Assembly: GCA_040904625.1 (NCBI GenBank)
Contig: JBBDTC010000080.1
Coordinates: 1-9,358 of the forward strand
Direction: 5' to 3'
DNA length: 9,358 nt
Source: JACKNG01 sp040904625
GTDB taxonomy: Bacteria; Pseudomonadota; Gammaproteobacteria; Ga0077536
A program made the translations under genes and the position numbers. Of the stretch, positions 1-6,379 are shown piece by piece. The stretch's first letter is position 1. Each line of letters opens with the position of its first letter. Under the pieces are notes generated by a model. The model worked only from the letters and a program-made list of their open reading frames with translations, made no database searches and was not told where the DNA came from.

Positions 1-161
1 GCCTCCTTACAGGGGCAACAGCACCGAACAATGAAAGATCAACAGGCCCTAGCAATGACCTTGCCATCCTATGCTATTTTGCAGCGCCGGGCCTGTCCCC
101 TCCGGCGCGGCGAAACGCCGCCGGAACCGGGTCTGCGCACACGTTCAGGAGCTTCGAGGTC
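1..161. other. Upstream leader of the thiolase-like gene, with a GC-rich hairpin at 102-124
   Basis: No gene could be supported here; the short open frames are shadows without recognisable content. The notable structure is an imperfect hairpin: CCGG at 102-105 pairs with 121-124, and CGGCG at 108-112 pairs with 116-120 around an AAA loop, leaving a two-base bulge at 106-107. No T-run follows on either strand, so it is not a standard intrinsic terminator. It lies 37 bases before the start codon at 162 and could be a 5' UTR structure or the end of an upstream transcript. A patch richer in A and T near 61-80 could hold a promoter, but no convincing -35/-10 pair was found. Confidence 0.35.
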
Positions 162-1703
162 ATGCAAGATTCCACGCCCATCCTGGTCGGCGCCGGACAA
201 TATGTCGAACGGGATCCGCCGGTGCCGGGACGCAGTCTGTCGCCGGCCGATATGAACGCCGAGGCGGCGCGGCGCGCCCTGGCACATGCCGGCGCCAGCG
301 GCGACCTCGCTGCGGTCATCGATGTCCTCGCGGTCGCCCGTCTGTTCGAGCACTCGGTTCGCGATACGGTGATGTGGCCCAATCCATTCGGCTGTTCTGA
401 CAACATGCCGGGTTCGGTGGCCAGGCGTCTCGATATCGACCCGCGCCGCAAAATCTATGCCGAGGTCGGTGGCGAGACACCGCAGCGCCTGGTCAACCAG
501 ATGGCCGAGGCGATCCATGCGGGTGAAGTGCGTGCCGCCCTGCTGAGCGGTGCCGAGGCGCTTGCCACCATTCGCCAGGCGCAGCGCAGCGGCGTCAGTT
601 TCGATTGGAACGAGACGGTCGAGGGCGAGTACGAGGATTTGTGGCCCGAGGCGCCCATGACCAGCCCTTACGAATTTCGCCACGGCATCACGTTTCCGAT
701 TCAAGTCTATTGCCTGTTCGAGCAGCTGCGGCGACATGAACTCGGACTCACCCTCGACGCCTATCGCGAGCGCATCGGTCGCGTGCTCGCGCCGTTCGCG
801 ACGGTAGCTGCGGCCAATCCCTACGCACAGTTTCCCGAGGAGCGCAGCGCCGACTTCATCGCCACTCCTTCTCCAGCCAATTTCCAGCTCTGTGAGCCCT
901 ACAACAAGTGGATGGTTGCACAGGATGCGGTCAACCAGGGCGCGGCGGTGGTCATGACCTCGGTGGGCGTGGCGCGCAGCCTCGGCATACCGGAAGCGAA
1001 CTGGGTGTATCTGCGAGCTTACGCCGATGTCGACGACCGCCTGGTCGTCGAGCGCCCGCGGCTGGCGACTTCGGAGGCGCAGGGCCTGGCCCTGCGCCGC
1101 GTGCTCGATGACAGCGGCCTCGGCGTCGCCGACCTCACCCACATCGATCTCTACAGCTGCTTTCCGATCGCCGTCACGGCGGCCTGCGAGTATCTCGGCA
1201 TCGATCCCGAAGCAGGCCGCGCATTGACTGTCACGGGCGGGCTGCCCTTCTTCGGCGGTCCCGGCAACAACTACAGTCTGCACGGTATCGCCGAGGTCGT
1301 CGTGCGGCTGCGCGGCGAGCCGCAGGCGCATGCCCTGGTTGCCGCGAACGGCGGCTACCTGTCCAAGCATTCGGTCGGGATCTATTCCGGGCAGCTGCAG
1401 GAGGCGTGGCAGCTACGCTCGAGCGCGGCCGAACGCGCGGCGATGCAGCAGCCCTCAGGCGTCGTCGTCGCCGAGGTAGCCGAAGGCGCGGCACGGATCG
1501 AATCCTATGCCGCGGTCTACGCCCGCGGCAAACCTTCCGGTGGCTATATCGTCGGCCGTCTGCAGGCCGACGATCGACGCTTTCTCGCTGTGATCGAGCC
1601 TGATTCCGACACCGCGCGCAGTCGGCTGTTCGAAGCCGAACCGATCGGCAGCCCGGTCACGGTGCGGCATGCCGACGGCATGAACTACTTCGACGTCGAT
1701 TGA
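162..1703 (+). CDS. Type 1 thiolase-like protein (acetyl-CoA acetyltransferase family) with extra C-terminal domain, degenerate active site
   Basis: This 513-residue protein has the thiolase fold: it opens with TPILVGAGQYVER, has LLSGAEALAT near 127-136, the DLYSCFP segment at 329-335, the glycine-rich GGLPFFGGPGNNYS at 359-372 and AANGGYLSKHS near 394-404. Residues from about 415 on form an extra domain, as in the type 1 thiolase-like proteins known from mycobacteria. Classical thiolases use two cysteines and a histidine. Here the first cysteine site reads VGGETPQ (102-108), the GHP motif is GGP (365-367) and the second cysteine site reads ANGG (395-398), so ordinary thiolysis is doubtful. 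It probably binds CoA thioesters, but the reaction is unknown. The ATG at 162 has AGGAG at 147-151 (10 bases upstream) and GAGGT at 156-160. The acyl-CoA dehydrogenase gene follows after 28 bases, suggesting an operon. Confidence 0.88.
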   Translation: MQDSTPILVGAGQYVERDPPVPGRSLSPADMNAEAARRALAHAGASGDLAAVIDVLAVARLFEHSVRDTVMWPNPFGCSDNMPGSVARRLDIDPRRKIYAEVGGETPQRLVNQMAEAIHAGEVRAALLSGAEALATIRQAQRSGVSFDWNETVEGEYEDLWPEAPMTSPYEFRHGITFPIQVYCLFEQLRRHELGLTLDAYRERIGRVLAPFATVAAANPYAQFPEERSADFIATPSPANFQLCEPYNKWMVAQDAVNQGAAVVMTSVGVARSLGIPEANWVYLRAYADVDDRLVVERPRLATSEAQGLALRRVLDDSGLGVADLTHIDLYSCFPIAVTAACEYLGIDPEAGRALTVTGGLPFFGGPGNNYSLHGIAEVVVRLRGEPQAHALVAANGGYLSKHSVGIYSGQLQEAWQLRSSAAERAAMQQPSGVVVAEVAEGAARIESYAAVYARGKPSGGYIVGRLQADDRRFLAVIEPDSDTARSRLFEAEPIGSPVTVRHADGMNYFDVD

Positions 1704-1731
1704 GCATTCCCGATACCCCCGGAGGCCTTTG

Positions 1732-2928
1732 ATGAGTATCCCCGATCTTGCGGCTTTCGGTTTCGCCGCCGACTACCAGGCGGTCTACGATCTCGCCTAC
1801 CGTTACGCCCGCGAAGAACTCCATCCGCTGTGTGCGAAGATGGACGACGAGGACTGGTTTCCCGAACAAGCCTTCCGCAAGCTCGCCGAGCAGGGTCTGC
1901 TCGGCGTCACCGTTCCGCCGCAATACGGCGGTGCCGGGATGGACGTGCTCGCGCAGTGCTTCATCTGTGAGGCAGTGTCATATTGGAACCACACCCTGGC
2001 TGCCGGCATGCTGGCGAGCGACAACCTGTGCCTGCACAATCTCGTGCGCAACGCCAACGAGGCGCAGAAGCAGCAATACCTGCCGGGCTTTTGTGATGGC
2101 TCGCTGATCGGCGCGCTCGGCATGACCGAACCCGGTGCGGGGTCCGATGCGCTCGGCAGTATGGCAACCACCGCGCGCCGCGACGGTGATGATTATGTGC
2201 TGAACGGGCGCAAGCTCTTCATCACCAATGGTCCGGTCGCCGACGTGCTGCTGGTCTACGCCAAGACTGCGCCCGAGAAGCGCCAGAAAGGCATTTCCGC
2301 ATTCATCGTCGAGAAGGATTTTCCGGGCTTCGCAGTCGCCCAGAAGCTCGACAAGATGGGTTGGCGCGGGAGTCCGACAGGCGAACTCGTCTTCGACGAT
2401 TGCCGCGTACCGGCCGGCAATCTGGTCGGCGCCGAGAACGCCGGACATATCGTCATGATGAGCGGGCTCGACATCGAACGTGTCATCGGCGCCTTTTTCT
2501 CCCTTGGCATGGCGCAGCGCGCGTTCGATCTGGCCTGTGAATACGCCACGCAGCGTAAACAGTTCGGGCGCGCGATCGGTGAATTCCAGATGATCCAGGC
2601 CATGCTGGCCGACATGTATACCGAACTCGAGGCGCTGCGTGCGCTGTGCTATCAGGTCGGGCGAGAAATCGTCGATCTCGGCGACGGCGAAGGCGGCCGC
2701 GGTGCAGTACACAAGCGTTCGGCAGCGGCGCTGCTCGCAGCCGGCCGCGGTGCCATGCGCGTGCTCGATCAGGCCGTGCAGATCCATGGCGGGATGGGCT
2801 TCATGCGCGAGACCGAGGTCAATCGACTCTACCGCAGCGGCAAGGTCATGGAGATCGCGGCCGGTTCCAATCAGGTGCGTCAGATCATCATCGCCGGTGA
2901 ACTGCTGAAGGAGGCGGCGGCACGGTAG
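1732..2928 (+). CDS. Acyl-CoA dehydrogenase, isovaleryl-CoA dehydrogenase type
   Basis: This 398-residue flavoprotein should oxidise an acyl-CoA to the 2,3-enoyl-CoA, passing electrons from FAD to electron-transfer flavoprotein in the cytoplasm. Length and domain order are normal: helical N-terminal domain, beta domain with the signature GMTEPGAGSD (130-139), and C-terminal helical domain with QIHGGMGF (350-357) and RKQFGRAIGEFQ (275-286). The usual C-terminal catalytic glutamate, in the YEGT motif of medium-chain enzymes, is replaced by AAGS (376-379). A glutamate is instead present in GLDIER (E249), where isovaleryl-CoA and long-chain dehydrogenases carry their base. This favours a branched or long substrate; leucine, citronellol-type or other branched acids are possible. 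The start is the ATG at 1732, with GGAGG at 1721-1725 six bases upstream; the TTG at 1729 is less likely. It lies 28 bases after the thiolase-like gene. Confidence 0.93.
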   Translation: MSIPDLAAFGFAADYQAVYDLAYRYAREELHPLCAKMDDEDWFPEQAFRKLAEQGLLGVTVPPQYGGAGMDVLAQCFICEAVSYWNHTLAAGMLASDNLCLHNLVRNANEAQKQQYLPGFCDGSLIGALGMTEPGAGSDALGSMATTARRDGDDYVLNGRKLFITNGPVADVLLVYAKTAPEKRQKGISAFIVEKDFPGFAVAQKLDKMGWRGSPTGELVFDDCRVPAGNLVGAENAGHIVMMSGLDIERVIGAFFSLGMAQRAFDLACEYATQRKQFGRAIGEFQMIQAMLADMYTELEALRALCYQVGREIVDLGDGEGGRGAVHKRSAAALLAAGRGAMRVLDQAVQIHGGMGFMRETEVNRLYRSGKVMEIAAGSNQVRQIIIAGELLKEAAAR

Positions 2929-2936
2929 CGGGAAAG

Positions 2937-2954
2937 GCCGCGCTGCGACGCGGC
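2937..2954 (+). terminator. GC-rich stem-loop just after the acyl-CoA dehydrogenase stop
   Basis: GCCGCG at 2937-2942 and CGCGGC at 2949-2954 form a perfect 6-bp stem around a 6-base loop, starting 9 bases after the stop codon. No T-run follows, so it is not a textbook intrinsic terminator. It may slow transcription or protect the 3' end of the two-gene transcript. Confidence 0.3.
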
Positions 2955-2987
2955 GCTCGACACTCAGACGATTTACTCCTGGGCTCA

Positions 2988-3011
2988 GAGGGTGTTTACA
3001 AAACGATCGCC
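2988..3011 (+). repeat. Left terminal inverted repeat of the MITE-like element
   Basis: The repeat begins GAGGGTGTTTAC and ends ATCGCC. Aligned with the reverse complement of the right end it gives 20 identities in 24 columns, with three mismatches and one single-base gap. The outer eight bases match exactly. Confidence 0.78.
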
Positions 3012-3144
3012 GTCGCGAGGCGTTTCTCGCGGGTGGCTGGCAAGGCGCGGGGGTGCACATCGAGCGGGAGCATGGCCCAAGCTCTGTGACCGGTCGATGG
3101 GGGCCCCGCAACGCCGCCAGGCACTCGTGAGGGGCGCCGCAGTA

Positions 3145-3167
3145 GGCGATTTTTCGTAGACACCCTC
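3145..3167 (-). repeat. Right terminal inverted repeat of the MITE-like element
   Basis: On the - strand this end begins GAGGGTGTCTACG and ends ATCGCC, mirroring the left end. The TCA that follows at 3168-3170 matches the TCA before the left end. Confidence 0.78.
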
Positions 3168-3228
3168 TCAGTCAGGGGATCATGGATGCGCATGGAACAC
3201 TCCTGCAGGTCATGGCATCGGGATGGAT

Positions 3229-3945
3229 TCATACGCCTGTGAGCTCGAGGTGCGCACGGAAGAATTCGGCGGCCCAGCGCGCGATGAGGGTATTGTCCAC
3301 TGCGCTGTCCAGCGAGCGGGCAGCGGCGGCGGCGACCGCCGTGGGAATGGCCGTGCCGCCGCGTAACCGCAACAGATCGGACACGTAAGCGGCGCTGAAT
3401 TCCGGATGAAACTGGATGCTGCGGATAGGGGCTTCGTAGTCCAGCGCACCGATCGCACATTGCGCGGAGTGGCCGATGTTACGCGCCGCGGGCGGCATGG
3501 CGGTGATCTGGTCCTGATGCATCACGTAAACCGGCAATTGTGCAGGACCGTTATCCAGCTCGAGCTCGTAAAGTTGCACACCGCAGCTCCAGCCGCCGCT
3601 GAACGACTCCGCTTGGCCGCCCAGCGCCTGGGCAATGATCTGATGGCCGAAGCAAATGCCGAACTGGGGTCGAGCGCACGCCGCGGCCTGGCGAATGAAT
3701 CCTTCGAGCAGGCCCAGCCATGGCAGGTCGTCATAGACGCCATGGCGTGAACCCGAGTAGACATAAGCGTCGCACGCCGTCACCGGGGGTAACGGCGTAT
3801 CGCGCACCAGCGCAATCGGTTGGTAGTCGACTTCGGGCAAAGCCGGCCGCAGCCAGTCGATGATCATACTGGCGTAGTCGGCATACGAGTCGGCGAGCGC
3901 GTCGGGTACGCGCCCAAGCTCGAACACACCAATGGTCTTGTTCAT
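3229..3945 (-). CDS. Free-standing class I glutamine amidotransferase (GMP synthase-like)
   Basis: This 238-residue cytoplasmic protein is a single class I glutamine amidotransferase domain, the fold that hydrolyses glutamine and passes ammonia to a partner synthase. The nucleophile elbow FGICFGHQ places the catalytic cysteine at C98; the other triad members are H180 and E182 in IQFHPEFS. The oxyanion-strand segment is YSGSRHGVYDD (63-73). All catalytic residues are present, so it is probably active as a glutaminase or a related amide or gamma-glutamyl hydrolase. There is no fused ATP-pyrophosphatase domain and no synthetase beside it, so its acceptor is unknown; GuaA itself is about twice as long. 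The ATG at 3945 has no strong ribosome binding site. The lipocalin-like gene lies 88 bases upstream on the same strand and may be cotranscribed. The 3' end faces the MITE-like element. Confidence 0.88.
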   Translation of the reverse strand: MNKTIGVFELGRVPDALADSYADYASMIIDWLRPALPEVDYQPIALVRDTPLPPVTACDAYVYSGSRHGVYDDLPWLGLLEGFIRQAAACARPQFGICFGHQIIAQALGGQAESFSGGWSCGVQLYELELDNGPAQLPVYVMHQDQITAMPPAARNIGHSAQCAIGALDYEAPIRSIQFHPEFSAAYVSDLLRLRGGTAIPTAVAAAAARSLDSAVDNTLIARWAAEFFRAHLELTGV

Positions 3946-4033
3946 GTCCAGGTCTGCAGGCCGGCTCGAGTTTTTCGCTCGAAGCGGCGCTGGGCGTTGG
4001 CCGCTGGGGTTTCGTGTCCTGCCCGGCAGCCGT

Positions 4034-4483
4034 TCAGACGACTTTCTGCCAGACCAGGGTGTGAATGGCCTTTTCGCCGTCGTTGCCGCGCATCGGTGGC
4101 GTCTTGAGCATCAGGCGATGGCCCGAGAACTCGTAGAAGCGTACCTGGTCCTGGCCCGGCCAGTTGGGCACGGTCGCGCCCAGCACGTGGTGGGTGACGG
4201 TGCCGGCGCCGGCATCGACGGTATAGGTACCGAAGTAGGCGGTATAACTCTGAAAGGCAGCGCGGTATTCGGCGTCGGTGACTTCGCGGGGGTCGCGCGA
4301 GGAAAAGGGCTTGCGCCCTTCGCCCATGAGCTGGGCGGCCATGTTGCCGGCGGCATCGTAATTGATGCGTCCGATGACATTTTCGCCGAGCGGGAAGGCC
4401 ATTCGCCCGGAAGGCTTGTCCGAATAGCTTTCGACCAGTTGCCAGGTGCCGATGAAGGGGTTGTTGGGTGTCGATTCCGACAT
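4034..4483 (-). CDS. Lipocalin-like domain protein
   Basis: This 149-residue protein matches the bacterial lipocalin-like family (Pfam Lipocalin_5 type). It has the N-terminal G-x-W strand motif in FIGTWQLVES (10-19), followed by FPLGENVIGRINYD (30-43) and GNMAAQLM (46-53). The remainder reads as alternating beta strands, ending HTLVWQKVV. The family forms small beta-barrels thought to bind hydrophobic ligands, and members often lie beside degradation or secondary metabolism genes; no reaction is established. There is no signal peptide, so it should be cytoplasmic. The ATG at 4483 is chosen because the homologous region begins soon after it and GAGAGGA lies about 11 bases upstream; extension to 4543 would add 20 basic, unconserved-looking residues. 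It is divergent from the secreted-protein gene at 4636 and upstream of the amidotransferase gene. Confidence 0.82.
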   Translation of the reverse strand: MSESTPNNPFIGTWQLVESYSDKPSGRMAFPLGENVIGRINYDAAGNMAAQLMGEGRKPFSSRDPREVTDAEYRAAFQSYTAYFGTYTVDAGAGTVTHHVLGATVPNWPGQDQVRFYEFSGHRLMLKTPPMRGNDGEKAIHTLVWQKVV

Positions 4484-4635
4484 ATTTCCGAAGTCCTCTC
4501 TGATGCGGGGCATGATCCTGCGGGCTCGCGTACCAGCATGCAACCGCTGACTGCCGATTTACGCGAACTCATGCTGCGTCCACAATGCTTGCCCAGAATA
4601 GCTTTTCGCCGTAATTCCAACCGATTGGAGTCTCC
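4484..4635. promoter_or_regulatory. Divergent promoter region between the lipocalin-like and secreted-protein genes
   Basis: Both flanking genes start outward from this 152-bp gap, so it should carry both promoters. A 7-bp inverted repeat, CAGCATG (4534-4540) and CATGCTG (4570-4576) with 29 bases between, is a possible operator. TTGCCC (4589-4594) with a 17-base spacer and TAATTC (4612-4617) is a weak sigma-70-like candidate for the rightward gene. No transcription factor gene lies nearby. Confidence 0.45.
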
Positions 4636-5091
4636 ATGCAACGTATCTTTCTCGTGCTTTTCGCGCTCCTGCCGCTCTTCGCCGCCGCCGAGGAGGCACC
4701 GTCGCCTGCTGGCAACGAGCGCCAGGCCCAGCTCAAACAGGCCTTCGACGGCGCCATGACCTGCTCAGCGCTGACCGCGATCAAGGCCGACAAGCACGAA
4801 GGAAACGAACATGAACTGTGGGCCAATCGCTCGTTCGCATTCGGCATGCTGGCGGTACGCTTCTATACCGATCTGACCGAGCGTGGTTTGTCGAATGACG
4901 AATTGAACAATGCCTTGAATCAATATGCGGATGCGCTCATCACCATGACGGACGAGGAAATAGCTCCCTTCGAAACCGGTTGTGGCAACAAATATCCCGA
5001 TATGGATCAGCTCTGTGTCGATAACGACTGCGTGTTTCCGAACGCGGCGGCATCGGATCTGCAAAACGGAGAGGTCGAATCCGCGGAGTAG
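4636..5091 (+). CDS. Small secreted four-cysteine protein of unknown function
   Basis: I do not recognise the family. The 151-residue product starts with a short Sec signal peptide: MQR, a hydrophobic run IFLVLFALLPLF, then AAA|EE, with predicted cleavage after residue 18. The mature protein of about 133 residues is acidic, mostly helical in appearance, and has four cysteines at 43, 116, 127 and 132, enough for two disulfides if exported to the periplasm. C127 and C132 lie in the Asp-rich segment LCVDNDCVF. The central region (about 60-112) contains aromatic and helical segments. The C-terminal 15 residues look disordered and acidic. The ATG at 4636 has GGAG at 4627-4630, five bases upstream. 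The gene is alone on its strand and converges with the P450 gene 48 bases away. Confidence 0.8.
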   Translation: MQRIFLVLFALLPLFAAAEEAPSPAGNERQAQLKQAFDGAMTCSALTAIKADKHEGNEHELWANRSFAFGMLAVRFYTDLTERGLSNDELNNALNQYADALITMTDEEIAPFETGCGNKYPDMDQLCVDNDCVFPNAAASDLQNGEVESAE

Positions 5092-5101
5092 CCGGGATGG
5101 G

Positions 5102-5117
5102 CGCCGAACGGGCGGCG
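5102..5117. terminator. Weak stem-loop in the convergent gap after the secreted-protein and P450 genes
   Basis: CGCCG at 5102-5106 and CGGCG at 5113-5117 form a 5-bp stem with a 6-base loop in the 48-bp gap where the two genes converge. No T-run follows on either strand. A competing 6-bp pair, CGAACG (5105-5110) with CGTTCG (5127-5132), is also possible. Placement suggests a shared end for both transcripts, but the evidence is thin. Confidence 0.2.
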
Positions 5118-5139
5118 TGAGGTCGGCGTTCGCGGTGCG

Positions 5140-6372
5140 TCAGGCGAGGTCCACCGGCAGCGATTCGACGATACGAAAGCGCGACCGATGGGGACGCACC
5201 GTCTCGCCGGCGCGAGTCAAGTCGGGAAAGCGTTCGAGCAGCTTGGTGAAGGCGATGCGGGCTTCGATGCGGGCGACGGAATTGCCGGCACAGGTATGGA
5301 TGCCATGGGCGAAGGCCAGATGCTTGTTCGGTTCGCGCGTGATGTCGAAACGTTGGGGGGCCGGGAACTGCCGCGGATCGCGATTGGCCGCGGCGATGCC
5401 GAGGTGCAGGAAGGTTCCGGCCGGCATATCGATGTCGCCGAGCGTCACGGGCGTGGTGGTCTTGCGATTGCCGATCTGGAGCGGGCTCTCGTAGCGCAGC
5501 ATTTCCTCGACGGCGGATTTTACCAGGCTCGGATCGTCGCGCAGCAGCGCCAGTTGGTCGGGATGACGCAGGAGCAAGTCGACGCCATTGGCGATGAGGC
5601 TGCCGGTCGTGTCATGGCCGGCATTCAACATGAAAATGGCGTTGTGCAGGATCTCGAGTTCGCTCAGACGCTCGCCGTCCTCGCCGCTTTCCATGCTGGC
5701 TTCGATCAGGGCCCACAGTACGTCCATGGACTCCGGGCCGGGGGGAGCGGCGCGTTTACGTTCGATCAGCGTACGCAGGTAAGCCTTGAAATCCTCGACT
5801 GCGCGGTTGCCGGCGGCGAGCTCGTCAGCTGAACGCACCGGTTCGAGCGCGCCGAGAATGGCGTTTGCCCACGGCCGCAGCGGCGCGCGTTCGCCGTAGG
5901 GCACGCCGAGCAGCTCGCCGATCAGGTTCAAGGGCACGACCAGGGCGAAATCCTGCACGATATCGATGCGCGCACGCGCGGCCGCGCGATCGAGCAGCTG
6001 GTCGACCATGCGCATAATCGAGGCCTCCATCTGGCGCAGCACACGAGCGGCGAAAAACGGCGCGAGCAGCCGGCGCACGCGGGTGTGATAAGGCGGATCG
6101 TTGAATACGACCGAGGTGGTGTGATGCTCGTAGAGCGGTGAATCGCCGAAGCGTGGGCGAAAATCGATGCGCTTGTCCGAGCTGTAGCGTTGCGGATCGC
6201 CGAATACGGTGCGCAGGTCGTCATAGCGTGTCAGCAGGTAGGAGCCGTCGGGCTGCCGACAGACTGGCGCGTGCTCACAGAGCATCGCGTAATCGGCATA
6301 AGGATTACGGGCGAAGGCATGATCGCTATGCGCGAGGACGAAGTTCGCTGCCGTCGACGGGGTCAGCCGCAT
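5140..6372 (-). CDS. Cytochrome P450, soluble bacterial class I type
   Basis: This 410-residue haem-thiolate monooxygenase should insert one oxygen atom into a hydrophobic substrate, using electrons from a ferredoxin system. All hallmark motifs are present: the I-helix oxygen-activation motif AGHDTT (251-256), the K-helix ExxR in EEMLR (E290 to R293) and the haem loop FAHGIHTCAG (354-363) with C361 as iron ligand. There is no membrane anchor. It is of the COG2124 bacterial type; I cannot assign a CYP family or a substrate. The ATG at 6372 gives MRLTPSTAANFV and a normal length. An upstream ATG at 6438 would add 22 mainly basic residues and overlap the preceding gene by 62 bases. The start lies four bases after the stop of the FAH-family gene, implying translational coupling. 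No ferredoxin or reductase gene is in the window. Confidence 0.94.
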   Translation of the reverse strand: MRLTPSTAANFVLAHSDHAFARNPYADYAMLCEHAPVCRQPDGSYLLTRYDDLRTVFGDPQRYSSDKRIDFRPRFGDSPLYEHHTTSVVFNDPPYHTRVRRLLAPFFAARVLRQMEASIMRMVDQLLDRAAARARIDIVQDFALVVPLNLIGELLGVPYGERAPLRPWANAILGALEPVRSADELAAGNRAVEDFKAYLRTLIERKRAAPPGPESMDVLWALIEASMESGEDGERLSELEILHNAIFMLNAGHDTTGSLIANGVDLLLRHPDQLALLRDDPSLVKSAVEEMLRYESPLQIGNRKTTTPVTLGDIDMPAGTFLHLGIAAANRDPRQFPAPQRFDITREPNKHLAFAHGIHTCAGNSVARIEARIAFTKLLERFPDLTRAGETVRPHRSRFRIVESLPVDLA

Positions 6373-6379
6373 GGCCTCA
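6370..6379 (-). promoter_or_regulatory. FAH stop / P450 start junction with overlapping ribosome binding site
   Basis: On the - strand this junction reads TGAGGCCATG: the TGA stop of the FAH-family gene forms part of GAGG, which lies two bases before the P450 ATG. The site is too close for efficient independent initiation, which favours coupled translation by ribosomes finishing the upstream gene. Confidence 0.5.

Larger units (their letters stand above)
2988..3167. mobile_element. MITE-like 180-bp non-autonomous insertion element
   Basis: This intergenic element has imperfect terminal inverted repeats of about 24 bases, both beginning GAGGGTGT, and is flanked on each side by TCA (2985-2987 and 3168-3170), which reads as a 3-bp target duplication. 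The roughly 130-bp interior is GC-rich and contains a hairpin (CGCGAG 3014-3019 with CTCGCG 3026-3031) and the 8-bp palindrome GACCGGTC (3088-3095). It holds no credible gene. From memory of IS classification, GAG ends with a 3-bp TNA duplication fit the IS1031 subgroup of the IS5 family, so a transposase of that kind may mobilise it; this assignment is inference. It sits between the convergent acyl-CoA dehydrogenase and amidotransferase genes and disrupts neither. Confidence 0.72.

Noticed and set aside
69..1370. Long - strand open frame of 433 codons opposite the thiolase-like gene
   Set aside because: It lacks recognisable motifs and is fully antisense to a gene with family hallmarks; long antisense frames are expected in GC-rich coding DNA.
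1978..3111. - strand open frame of 377 codons opposite the acyl-CoA dehydrogenase and into the MITE-like element
   Set aside because: It is antisense to conserved dehydrogenase motifs and runs into the insertion element; it has no family features of its own.
2996..3460. - strand open frame of 154 codons spanning the amidotransferase 3' end and the MITE-like element
   Set aside because: It is out of frame with the amidotransferase and ends in the terminal repeat. Considered as a transposase remnant, but no transposase motif is visible.
3932..4759. + strand open frame of 275 codons opposite the lipocalin-like gene and into the secreted-protein gene
   Set aside because: It crosses the divergent promoter region and overlaps two better supported genes; its content is an antisense shadow.
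5188..5832. + strand open frame of 214 codons opposite the P450
   Set aside because: It covers the haem-binding and I-helix regions in antisense and has no motif of its own.
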